Shown here piece after piece: positions 1 through 10,127 of a stretch of DNA of 64,000 nt. This DNA comes from Scytalidium lignicola (taxonomy: Eukaryota; Ascomycota; Leotiomycetes). Made by a program: the position numbers and the translations under genes. The stretch lies in assembly GCA_002812745.2 (NCBI GenBank), contig NCSJ02000072.1, positions 1 through 64,000 on the forward strand, given 5' to 3'. The first letter of the stretch is position 1. The number at the start of each line of letters is the position of its first letter. A model generated the notes under the pieces. The model ran no database searches. It worked only from the letters and a program-made list of their open reading frames with translations, and had not been told where the DNA came from.

Positions 1-788
1 AACTCGAGGACACGGTCGACCCCGAGCCCATACACGGGGGATAAGACGGAGTGGCCCGCCGTCTGGACCCAGCCTCCTGAGATGCCGACCGTCTCGGAGT
101 AGGCACACAGGATCGTCACGTTCTTGTCGTTCGCAAAGCCATATGCCTCGTCGCAGCTGACCCCTGCGCCGGTCGTGATAGCTGCGTGCTTCGGGACCTC
201 CTCTCCCGATCCCGAACAGCCCTGGGGGACAAAGGCATCGTGGTATTCGAGCTTGCGCAGGTTGCGGGTCCACAGGGCCAGCGCGCCTTTCTGGCTGCTG
301 TGGGACAGATAGTCATGGCCGCTGTTCTTAATGACGAGGGGCGTCCCCAAGGACCGCGCGAGGCTGAAGGCGGCTTGGACGTCACGTGCACCCGTGACCT
401 CGAGGTAGAGTGGAGGGACATTGCCCTGCCGACAGTCCTGGCCGAGGAATGCCAGGGGATCCGTCGGGTTGGTATTGTCCAGGACGCACTGGTCGCTGGG
501 GTCGGAGGAACACATGGAGTCCTGCGAGTTCATGTAGGCGCCCGGGTGCTCTGCGCGGAATGCTGGCGACGCATAATCCTGCTGGATAGCCAGGCAAGCA
601 GCTGCGTCCAGCTCGAGCGCCTGTCCCTCATAGCTGGAGAAGCACGGGAGTTCGAAGGGCACGTTGACCCGAACGCGACCGTGCACCGTGCTGTTGAGGG
701 CATCCAGCGACTTGATGATGGTACCTGCGGCGCGGCACGTGACTGGCGACAGCGCCAACAGGAGGAGCGCCACCGCTGAAGAAGCCAT
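1..788 (-). CDS. Secreted FAD-dependent oxidoreductase (PCMH/BBE-like), 5' part
   Basis: An open frame runs without a stop from ATG at 788 to the window edge (262 codons), so the gene is cut by the window. The first 20 residues (MASSAVALLLLALSPVTCRA) are a signal peptide, so the product is secreted. An FAD-binding PCMH domain follows: the motif NSGHDYLS (about residues 157-164) holds the His that in this family carries FAD covalently, and the later SETVGISGGW then AGHSVLSPVYGLG is the flavin-binding loop of fungal isoamyl-alcohol-oxidase-like enzymes. At the position where berberine-bridge enzymes have a second, cysteinyl FAD link there is Ser, so single His attachment is inferred. The substrate-binding half lies outside the window. 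No intron is visible. The family oxidises alcohols, sugars or secondary metabolites; the substrate here is unknown. Confidence 0.88.
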   Translation of the reverse strand, partial: MASSAVALLLLALSPVTCRAAGTIIKSLDALNSTVHGRVRVNVPFELPCFSSYEGQALELDAAACLAIQQDYASPAFRAEHPGAYMNSQDSMCSSDPSDQCVLDNTNPTDPLAFLGQDCRQGNVPPLYLEVTGARDVQAAFSLARSLGTPLVIKNSGHDYLSHSSQKGALALWTRNLRKLEYHDAFVPQGCSGSGEEVPKHAAITTGAGVSCDEAYGFANDKNVTILCAYSETVGISGGWVQTAGHSVLSPVYGLGVDRVLE

Positions 789-1802
789 GGGCACCCGTTG
801 TGTGAGATGTGTGTGAGAGGGTGTGTTGGAAAGGGGACGCCGCGAATAAGGGAAGGAACACGATCCGGCCTGGGTGTGGGTGTTGCTTGGTATTTGCTTG
901 TATTTATCCTCCCCATGCCTCGAGCGCCGCTAGGAATCAGGGGCGCCGTGCTGGACGTTGTTGGTGGGCTTCCTCTTGCGGGGCGTGTCTCCGGTCGTGG
1001 GTCGAGAAGACGGGAAATGAAGGGTCTTGTTGTGGGCCGCTCACAGTTAGGGTAATTGAAGTTGGCACACCATTCCTAATGCATGGTGCTTGCGGGGATG
1101 TTAACATTAAGCAATATATAACCTGGCTTCTTCACGGTGACCAGGGAATCCGGCACTCTCTTTGCACGAGAGCCTTCCAACACCGATTGCTGGACCCAAC
1201 AACTGGAGTTCGTATGCGGCCTGGGCCAGCACGATCGATACTCGCCCCCGGACTATATATATACCTGACCTTGGGTACACAGGATCAACATCACCGACCT
1301 TCGCCACCCCGCCGTGATCCTCTATCCTCATAGTTGGGATGAAGCAACGGAACGACGACCAATGCGGATAAGTTACTGTAAAACTAACCCCCGCCGCCCC
1401 TCGCACTGGACCCCGGAATCCAATCAAATGCCATTCGAGCGAGTTGATACGAAGTCCGAGAGAAAAAGGCGCAATTAGCCCCTTGGGAGTCCGTGCCATC
1501 GCCAGTGGTCCAACTGAGCTGGAGATTGATTCAGCCCCTTGAGCGCCGGTGCTCGACCACGGGCCCGACCGCCAGAAAATAGGTACATAAGAGTCGCAAG
1601 AGTCGCCGCCGACCTGGCGATGGGGAAAAGTGGGCCGCGAGATGTCGATGGCATCAAGTTGACGGTAGAACCACATAATAGACCATTCCATGGGCTTGCA
1701 GCGGACATACAAAGACAGGTTATTGCGAGGTAGATACACGCGGCAGTTGCAAGTCCACCGTTTCCATCAACCAGGTCAGGCACGGTAGTGGGACCCAACA
1801 GG
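789..1802. other. Divergent intergenic promoter region
   Basis: About 1 kb between the minus-strand oxidoreductase and the plus-strand rhodopsin-domain gene. It holds TATA-like stretches at about 1116-1122 and 1254-1262. A 210-codon minus frame at 1107-1739 lacks a good ATG and has no recognisable family, so it is not called as a gene. Confidence 0.5.
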
Positions 1803-3129
1803 ATGGCCAGCAGCGAGGGGACGACCGATGAGTACTGGAAAACCGTCTCGGTCGTGGTCGTGGTCGTCTTCGCGGGCCTGGCGACGCTGGCCTACGCATT
1901 GCGCATGTGTGCCGCGAAGATCTCGTCGGGCAAGTTCAAGGTGGAGGACTATTTGATGGGCATGGGCTTGCTCCTCTCATATGGTGCCACCGTTGCGACA
2001 GTTTTCAGTACGTGAGTCGTGGTACAATGGGCGAGACGTGCTGACTGGTGATCAGATGCCTTCAATGGCGTTGGCGTTCCGTCCAAAGAGCTTCCTCCCG
2101 CTAAGAAGCATAGGCTCGACTATGTTCGTCTCCGAGTACCCAATGTTCTTCTGCTCCAACCTGCTGACCGGGCGATCGTCTAGGGATCCTGGATCATCCA
2201 AAAGTTCTGGCCCACTTCCATGGCGTTCATCAAGATATCCATCATTTTCTTCCTGAGGAGCCTCTTCGGTGCGCGACCGATTGTCCGAAGATTGCTCCAT
2301 GTGCTGAGCGTGATCATTGCCCTGTGGGCCACCGCCGCGCTGCTGACGAATATCTTCCAGTGCTCGCCGCCATCGTACTACTACAACAAGAATCAAAAAG
2401 GCCACTGCATGCCGGGACAGAAGCAGTTCTTCATGGCCATGGGCTCGCTGGCCCTGATTGAAGACACGGTGATTCTTCTGATTCCGATGCCGACAGTCTG
2501 GACTTTGAAAGTCAAGCTACGGCGAAAGATCGCCGTGACATTGATCCTGTCTCTGGGTAGTTTGTAAGTGAATCAACGCAATAGGTTTCGGACAACGTCG
2601 CGATACTGAGAGATGATGGCCACAGAGTTTGCATTATGAGTCTGCTACGCATCACTGAGTTCCGCAGTTTTGTCCTGAACGATCTATCATGTCAGTCTAA
2701 TTCCTCCACCCAACCTTGGAAACCGTCACTGATGAACATCGGACAGCATCAAGCGCCCTGGAATCGATATTCACGTGCTTAGAGATGAACATCGCCACCA
2801 TCTGCGGTTGTCTACCTTTGCTGAGGCCCGTGTTCAGAAAGTTCCTTCCGAGCACCAATCGCAGCCAATCATACGAACAATCCCGCTCCTATAGCCAGCC
2901 TAACTCCCAGTACGGCTTGTTCACATCTAGTCGCAGCGGAGCCAGCCAGTTCCAGAAGCTTTCAGATGTGCACTCTTCCGCCACAGCCACCGCAAGCAAG
3001 TCCAAGAGATCAAGTGGCAAGATAGACGAGACAAGAACTTCGTCCGAGATAGAGCTCAAGGGGATCGAAGTGTCAACCTCTCTGCACCAGGAGGTCCAGC
3101 CAGCTTCGATTCCAGACCCCAACGAGTAA
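1803..3129 (+). CDS. Rhodopsin-domain (PTH11-like) integral membrane protein
   Basis: Five exons (about 1803-2007, 2056-2135, 2184-2563, 2626-2690, 2747-3129) joined by four short GT-AG introns give a 370-residue protein in continuous phase. The ATG at 1803 is chosen because the frame upstream has only GTG. The protein has about seven membrane segments: residues 10-30 (Val-rich), 48-70, then KISIIFFLRSLFG, the VIIALWATAALL helix, the LALIEDTVILLIPMPTVW helix, the VCIMSLLRI helix and a last helix at CLEMNIATICGCLPLLRP. This order matches the fungal rhodopsin domain family (PF20684), including the C...C pair around FQCSPPSYYYN...GHC in the extracellular loop. The tail after that is polar and Ser-rich, presumably cytoplasmic. 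The family is linked to surface sensing in plant-associated fungi; ligand unknown. The stop codon directly abuts a foreign BVMO remnant. Confidence 0.85.
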
Positions 3130-3714
3130 TGCCGTCAAGTAGATATATCAAGAAAACGCCCATTCCAACGGTCGAGGAGAAGGGGATAAGGACAGCAGAT
3201 GGTAAACTTCACGGGCTAGATGTAGTAGTGTTCGCCACTGGATTTTGGAGTGGTGATTGCAGTTATAATACTATGAAGGACGGTATCAAAGGGCCTGACG
3301 GCGCCTTGCTGAGTAAACATTGGGCTAATGGACTCAAAAGAGACCTAAGCGCGATTGTGTCATCCTTCCCAAATTTATTCCTGGTACACGGACCTCAGGG
3401 CCCATTTAGCAATGCACCAACAGTGATCGAGTCTGGGGTCGACCATTTTAACGGCAATATTAGCTGAGTTGCGGGGAGCTGGCAGAGGAAATATCATTGA
3501 GTGCACTTCTGAGGCCGAGAGGGAATGGGTTCAAAGTTGTGACGAGTTTCCTGCTTCCAACACCCTTGTTAATAAAGTTGAATCGTGGTTGACGGGTAAG
3601 AATATCCCAGGCGCGAAGCTTTGGATAAAATTCTACTATGGCGGCTTGAAGTTGTACCGGGCATTTCTGCAAGACATCAAGGAGGCTAATTATCGTGGAT
3701 TGGCCGTGTCTTAA
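3130..3714 (+). pseudogene. C-terminal remnant of Baeyer-Villiger monooxygenase
   Basis: From 3132 the frame reads a piece starting at KKTPIPTVEEKGI, followed by DVVVFATGFW, the conserved ATGF element near the second dinucleotide-binding region of flavin Baeyer-Villiger monooxygenases, and HGPQGPFSNAPTVIESG. After a one-base frameshift near 3465 the reading continues in another frame with the family's C-terminal part (IIECTSEAEREW ... YYGGLKLYRAF) to a stop at 3714. The N-terminal two thirds, with the first Rossmann fold and the FxGxxxHxxxW fingerprint, are absent, so the locus cannot encode an active enzyme. It begins exactly where the rhodopsin-domain gene stops, which suggests a deletion or recombination breakpoint. 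Confidence 0.8.
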
Positions 3715-5149
3715 TATCTCAAAATATCAAACGCGACGGCATTGATTGGGGATGTGGCTCTTGGTGGCAAGGCGGCAACCAAGGATAGTAGTCACATACA
3801 TGTAAAGTAGTAATCAATACTGTTGAATTTAAGAGTCCGTTCACTTTATGAGCTCCATATGTAATTGAAAAATCAAACTAGACCATACTTTCCAGGTAAT
3901 TCGCGTGATATTCTTACTCTTTTTAGTATAATGCAATCGAAATTTAAGGCGACAGAGATAACAGTGATGCTGCCACTTGCTCTTCGATGAGGGGTTTTTT
4001 TTTCGAGTTTGCCTTTGCAATTGAAGAAGAGTGTTCAATCTTGTGAATACTTATCTTCTCTTTTAATTCATTTATCACTTCGATATTTGTTAAACAAGGT
4101 TTTCATCAATGAGTTTTAATATTAACTTCTACAGGGTCCAAAAAATGTTTATCATAAACAAAAGTTATAATAGTTGGTAAACGCTCAGACAGTAGGAAAT
4201 TTTCGCTACTAACCACCTAGAGATAATTAACAAAAAAAAGCTTATTACCTCAAAAAANGCTCATCACTTTTCGCAAGATAACCAACTTATACAAATTACC
4301 ATACAATTTCTATCTAAACAAAGAAAATTACTTATATTATAATGAAAATATTACTTTAATTTTACAAAATCTTAGTTTATCTATAATAGTTTAATAACTT
4401 TTACTTTTTGCTTAGTAATAACACTTGTAATTTCTCTAATAATTAAATTATCCATAATTAAAATTGATTTTCTTATATATGTACTTTTTAATATTATATT
4501 AATATTGTCATTATTATTGTTATTGTTATTATTATCTAATATAATTGTGAATATTTTAATTATAACTAAGTTAACTAGTTTATTTAGTATTTCTATTAAT
4601 AACTTTAATAATATAAGGTAATATTTAGTTTTCTTATAATTTGTAATATAAACAATTATAACTTTACATTCTTTTTNCTTTTACTTTTTNATGTCTTTAA
4701 ATCTTTTAAATATATTTTTCATAGTATTAATTCTTACTTTTTCTATAAAGTTTTAACTTATTTCTTTAAAGCTTTTTTCTTTTNCTTTTTNCTTTATTCT
4801 AATTAACTTATAAAAGTTAAAAAGATTTTTTNCTATTCTTAAACTACATTACTCTTTTTCTATTTCTTACTTTAGTATTTGTCAGTTTACCTATAACACG
4901 TAGTATAGTATGCAATTATACGTAATATACTCGTTGTGTTAAATCATAGTTGTTATGCTAAAGGGGTAAGAGTAGTGCAAGGTTGGAAAAGCTTTGCTTG
5001 CTCTTACTATGTAATCGGGACTAGTTTACAACGTATATAAATATTATGTATGCTATGAAACTAATATTTTACTAACATTAGAACTACTTTAAAAATAACT
5101 ATACATTATAACTTTTAAAATGCTCAAATCTGTAGAGTTTTCCAGATTA

Positions 5150-5248
5150 TATGCTAATTGCCTATTCCGGAATTCTGCCTCCCATATTACTGCTACTCAC
5201 TTAACAGTTGATGGTGGTTTATCCTCGGTATTGACAATGAATGGTTGA
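5150..5248 (+). pseudogene. C-terminal remnant of short-chain dehydrogenase
   Basis: In one frame 5164-5248 reads FRNSASHITATHLTVDGGLS followed by a short tail and a stop. This matches the conserved end of classical SDR enzymes (pattern SxxASxITGxxxxVDGG), with Ala in place of the usual Gly before THL. Nothing upstream preserves the catalytic YxxxK or the NAD(P)-binding TGxxxGIG motif. Only the last roughly 30 residues remain, in AT-rich surroundings. Confidence 0.55.
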
Positions 5249-6715
5249 GGACATTATTGTTTAGAGTAGCGGTTTCAAAACATTTAGCATAAATTGATGG
5301 ATACGGATTCAAAAAGAGCTTCTCATCTACTATGTATGTAGCCAATCACAGCTATTTAATGATTAAATAAGGATGAAATGTTTTTGAATATTTTATTAAC
5401 CTGCGAAAGGGTGAATCCTGGAAATAATGGATCAGTTCTTCGTATACTACTGTGAAAACAGTTCGTTGAACTAGGGTTGAGTGATTTTAATATCAAATGA
5501 CGAATTCATCGTATACTAGTTGAATGCTGTCTTACCAGAGTTTCTACTCAAAAGCCTCTCAATATGGACCAATGCTTCATTTATTACTTACTCCAAAGGT
5601 TCACCCTTAAAGAGTTCGAGCTGTTAAGTAACGAGACTTTGCATCAATCATCCTCCTTCATAACCCGTGATTTCCAGAACTATGCCTCCAGGAAATTTCT
5701 GATCTTCATCATTACTGAGGATGCTTTACTTTATCAGCAACTAGATCTTAGTAATTACAACCTTCAACACAATCTGAGTATTAATGTAATATGAACACAG
5801 AACTCAATACTCATTTCGGCCATGTATGTGGTATATATCAATGATGCCATTCGTTCTCAAATATCTTTTTATCAATAATATTAATCACATTTTCCACAAA
5901 AGTTAATTTTCCTGGCTCTTTACAAGACAAGATTCACTTTCTCATATCTTCCCAGTAATATATACAAAATTTATTTATGTCTTTTAACACTCGTCTGTCC
6001 GTTCTTAGTTATCTCATATCCTTGTTAATGAAGCTAACGATATATATTATCTATTTGGTAAGCTATAAACTTTATATATTATGTTATAATATCCCACCAT
6101 GTTGTTTTCTTTGCAGTTAACCCTCTCATGTAGATAGATCAATGCAACTGATTGAGACTCCCATTTTAATTGTTTCCACCTGTGTTTATCGACAATATAT
6201 TATATAACTTATCACATAACCAAAATTCTAATACAAAATCGCCTCACTTAAATGTTTTAGTTTAGATGGGTCTCAATAATTTTCAAGGACTAGCCAATTG
6301 TTACGCTTTTTTTTTTGCCCCGCAAATGTTGATGATTTTGCATCAATGGTGACGGAAAACTTTGCCAGTTATCAACGCAACTTTACTGTTAAGGCTGGGT
6401 TCTGCCTCCTTATATAAATGCACATTTGTCTAATAAGAAAACATAACAAATATGCCTCCTAATATTGGTGTTGTTATTGCTTAAAAGAGGTTGTTTGTAA
6501 TACCTTTCTTCACAATATTCTTGCATTCTCCGTGTGTTAGGATATTTGTGGAATAAAATGCTTTTTAACTATTTCAGATTTAAAATCGACTCTGGCCGGA
6601 ACTCTTGTAAGAGGATCACAATGGATATCTCGACTAACTTAGCTAGGGAAATGCTTCTAAAGCACACTGGACACTAAAATAGAGTCCATACTGCGATGGA
6701 CAGCTGATTCAGGCT

Positions 6716-6928
6716 TTGCTCAACTCTTGGCTTAGGTTAAAGCTGCTGCTGCTTAATCACGGTCTAAATGTTGTCCTAAACGCAGGTACAACATCTATCC
6801 AGTCAACTATTGGCAAAGTACACCTTCATGGAGTTAAACTAGCTTATGATGATGCGCTTCCACAAATATTCTTGGCTGCTACTGTGATGGCTGCTTTGAT
6901 CATCTTTAGTAGCTTATGTATTGAATGA
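6716..6928 (+). pseudogene. C-terminal remnant of DHA2-type MFS efflux transporter
   Basis: The frame reads VVLNAGTTSIQSTIGK, then LAYDDALPQIFLAATVMAAL and IIFSSLCIE. This is the end of the 14-helix drug/H+ antiporter (DHA2) family found beside fungal metabolite clusters: the loop VxxxGAT-xIxS and the last helix after AY-xAL-xxF. The upstream stretch from about 6690 (DGQLIQAL) may belong to the same gene, but the rest of the transporter is not recognisable. It is a dead fragment. Confidence 0.65.
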
Positions 6929-7419
6929 GAACAGTAAAAGGCAAGGGGATTGAGATGGAGTTGCGCGAAGGGTAATAGAAAGTATTATACTGCCGTGATG
7001 TTTATAGCTGTACCCCTTTTTAACTTTAACCTACTTTCTAGAGTACTATAAGCAACTCATAATGAACCGGGGTTCGAAAGCTTTTCAATATATATATATA
7101 ACAAAATTGTGTTACGTAACATTTAATTTTAACTGTAATAAAATCTCTTTGTTTATTTAAAAAAACTTATATTCATATTAGAAAGTCTAATTAAATCCAC
7201 TAACATTAATAACCAATTAATATTTATGCTGTTTAACGAGAAAGTACTATTAGACAAATTGGAATTCCCTTCTCATTTCTCTTAATCTGATGTATAGAGA
7301 AACCAACAGCATTACAAATATAAAAAGACCATCAAGTGCTTGAGGGCTTTTCCCAAGTTCCCCTGTACAAAATTAATTTGTATTTCTTCCACGTTTGCTA
7401 TTTAAATTTGTTGAGATAC

Positions 7420-8661
7420 TTACACATCATGCTGTTCCATAAGAAGACCACTCTCGCCAACCTCCTTGTCAAAGCCATTACGCTTTTCAAACTCTTCGAA
7501 CTCTTTAGTGCCCTGTCGACAATAGATGCTATCAACTGAACTTTCATCTAGGCCTTTGGCTTTAGCTGCTGCAATCATGCGCTGGAGTTCCCCCTCTGCT
7601 TTAGCTCGCTTAAACCCAGCATTGCGAGGGTACCAAAACTTGCGTTCTCGAGTCGGCTTGAACTCTGGTACGGAATCACGACCGAGGTTGCGTAAGATCA
7701 CTTGCTCTAAAAGGCTCTTTACAGTTATATTGAGTCAGTTTAAAATATACTATTGTTTAAGCTTTAGAACAAGACTTACATAGTTTCCGTCTGGTCTGTT
7801 TAAGTTGTATGGACTATGGAGTGAAACATGCGGATTACTGATCACTCGAGCATAGTGCAAGTAATTTGGACTCTGAACATGAGGTAGAAGCCCATGGAGC
7901 AGGAATACGTCTCCTTTCTTTGCAACGACGGTTGAATACTCTTTGCAATCCTGGACATGGCTGCAGTGGGCGTTACTAATAGGAGGATCTAAACCCTCTG
8001 GATGTGCGTATAGGTACTCTACGACACCTTGTAAAAGGTTAGAATATCTGTGAACTTTTCTAATGTAGCACAGCTTTGGGAAACTGAAAAGCTTACCTTT
8101 AATACCGTCCTCACACAGCCAAGTTCCACCCCCTCGAGCAGGGATGTCGGTAAATACATGAATGACTGTCATAGCATTGCCCGTCGAGTCAAGAAACATG
8201 CGATACCAGTCGTCATCAGTGTGCCACTCCTTTTTGTGTTGAGGCTTATACTCAAATTCCTGTTTGGTTTTTTCTTCGGTGCCAAAATTAATGATGAAAG
8301 CATCGCCATAGTATCGCTCCCGAATAGGGTCAATCCTGTCTTCACCACCACAGATCTCGACGATTTTGTTCCACGCTTCAGGCGCGAAGTCCTCAGCTGG
8401 AACTTCGCGGTGTCTAGGAAGATGTAGATATTCTGTATGCCAGGTGGACTTATCATGCTCATCGTAATCGATTCTAACCCATAAATCTTTCATCCACTTG
8501 TCAATAAACTCCTCTTTAATCGCTCCTGGAACGCGGAGCCATCCTTTTGTTAGGAAGTGTTGGACATCTTCCGGAGTTAAGTACTTGTAGTTTTGGTTCA
8601 GTTTATTTTCCGACGTCAATGTCGAGGCCGCGGGTGGTGCTTCAGTAATAGTCGCTGACAT
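7420..8661 (-). CDS. Phytanoyl-CoA dioxygenase (PhyH) family Fe(II)/2-oxoglutarate oxygenase
   Basis: Three exons on the minus strand from ATG at 8661, with introns of 69 bp (about 8096-8028) and 63 bp (about 7779-7717), give 369 residues. The first intron has no in-frame stop, so intron retention stays readable. The iron site is visible: EWHTDDDWYRM supplies the HxD pair (about residue 168), HGLLPH the distal His, and ARVISNPH the Arg that usually holds 2-oxoglutarate. The C-terminus is a charged helical stretch (AKAEGELQRMIAAAKAKG). The length is usual for fungal PhyH-family enzymes, which hydroxylate or desaturate small molecules in secondary metabolism or act on fatty-acid derivatives; the substrate is unknown. 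It is the only intact enzyme in a region with relics of typical tailoring genes, next to a Zn2Cys6 regulator. Confidence 0.85.
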
Positions 8662-10127
8662 GATGCGAGCAGTACTGTAGAGAAAATGATTGGAATAGGG
8701 ATCTGTGATAGGGTAGCTTGATCTTGGGAGCTGTATGCGACGCAGCGAGCCCTTCGAGTTTATAATATAGGTAAGATAATGTTTCTTGCGGTTATTAGAT
8801 CGTGATAACTATTTCGTGCTGTTTACTAATTAGATGAAATGATCAAGGCAAGTTGATTCTGGAACCCGGTCTTATTTGCCTAATATACCCTTGCACACCC
8901 TGGACGGCTACTTGATTATAGCCATCAATTACATTTCCGGCAAAAATCCCCTGCGGTACCAATAATCATTGGCCTGTAGTACAGTATATGTTATATAAAT
9001 AATATATATAAAGGGTAAACAGTATTTCTTTTTCTAATTTACTTTTTATAATAAAGGGCTTCTTGGCAGGCTAATATCATGTGTCTATCTCAAGAGCTAT
9101 AGGTAACTGGTTTCTACTTATCGAGGAGCTTATGGGATTATCGCAAGTATAAAAGAAAGTATTACTCGTTAAAGCCAAGGCTGTAGGGATTAATTTGTGG
9201 TTATCTTTAGTTCTTGGAATGCAGCGTTTTGCTTAACTACTACCAGAAATTACCCTTGCCCTATTACTGTGACAACCCACCGCTACGTATTAATATTTCT
9301 TCACTCCACCCAACCAGAACCCCAGCATATCTATTCACCTCTAGTTATATAACCATATATTATAATGAGAGGAATACAACTCAAGGGAAGTCAGGTGAAC
9401 GTAGTGCATGAGGGCAGGAGATCGATATTAACAGCGTACTGGCCTCGTTACTTAGATATATACTCCTAATTCAAAACAATTTCGGCTTTCATTTTCATGG
9501 CTAACTGCCATTACAATTCTGCGTCTATTGAAATGCATATCTACCACTGAATTGATATTCTAAATGTCCTCTAAATTCTCTTCTGCCTCCCTGAATTTGT
9601 GCAAACCCCTACTGTTAAAAAGGTAGATTAGTGCTCACTAACTGCGAGATTCCCTCGCTTCAAAGCAACACAATAACACAGACGGCTACTGATACATTCT
9701 ACAACACTATTAAAACCGTAGGATTATTCACACAATGTTAGAATTATCATCTTCGGTTCTAAAGCGCGTGGAGATGTGTTGAAGAGGTTGCTTAACAGCA
9801 TATAGCTCTGGATTACTAAGACCCCGCATCTGAGGGAGAATGAATGCAACATAGAATACGATTATGCGGGGAAGTTATTACTCCCCCTGTACCCCACGTT
9901 TGAACACAAATATGGGGATCTATTTTCCTTCAGCTCAGATCAAGTTTTCTCTTAAAGTAAGATCGTCAGTAATCTAAAACAATACGACTGTCTGCTTGAA
10001 AGTTTAAAGCGTCTCATAGAACCAGTTTAGACTATTATTACTTATAGGTAGACATGAGGCATAGGCGGTTCGGCCGCTAGTAGTTGTTGCTAAGTTTCTT
10101 CTACGAAGTCAAGTTATATTCCTCACC
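8662..10127. other. Intergenic region upstream of PhyH gene and Zn2Cys6 gene
   Basis: About 1.5 kb shared by two divergent promoters. It contains the dispersed repeat at 8898-8962 and AT-rich DNA at 8990-9060. The short frame at 9214-9411 has no family resemblance. No RNA gene is seen. Confidence 0.5.
8898..8962. repeat. Dispersed repeat, copy A
   Basis: The 19 bases CCCTGGACGGCTACTTGAT at 8898-8916 recur exactly at 20330-20348. In both places a similar TCCGG...CCCC...GTAC tail follows within about 45 bases. Copy A is more AT-rich in the tail, as if more mutated. It may be a transposon end or a shared promoter element; two copies cannot decide. Confidence 0.5.

Larger units (their letters stand above)
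3720..7330. other. AT-rich, RIP-like gene graveyard
   Basis: About 3.6 kb of strongly AT-rich DNA with runs such as TTATTATT and ATATAT and no intact gene. Two short islands still show protein similarity (SDR tail at 5150-5248, MFS tail at 6716-6928). An imperfect hairpin at about 4967-5008 (GTAAGAGTAGTGCAAG versus CTTGCTCTTAC) may be a transposon end. Several Ns sit at the ends of T or A runs. The composition fits C-to-T mutation by RIP; this is inferred and not measured. Confidence 0.6.

Noticed and set aside
1107..1739. 210-codon minus-strand frame between the first two genes
   Set aside because: Starts at GTG, no ATG with good context, no family, and it covers a likely divergent promoter with TATA-like stretches.
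5564..5794. 76-codon frame in AT-rich region
   Set aside because: No similarity to any family I know; composition of AT-rich noncoding DNA.
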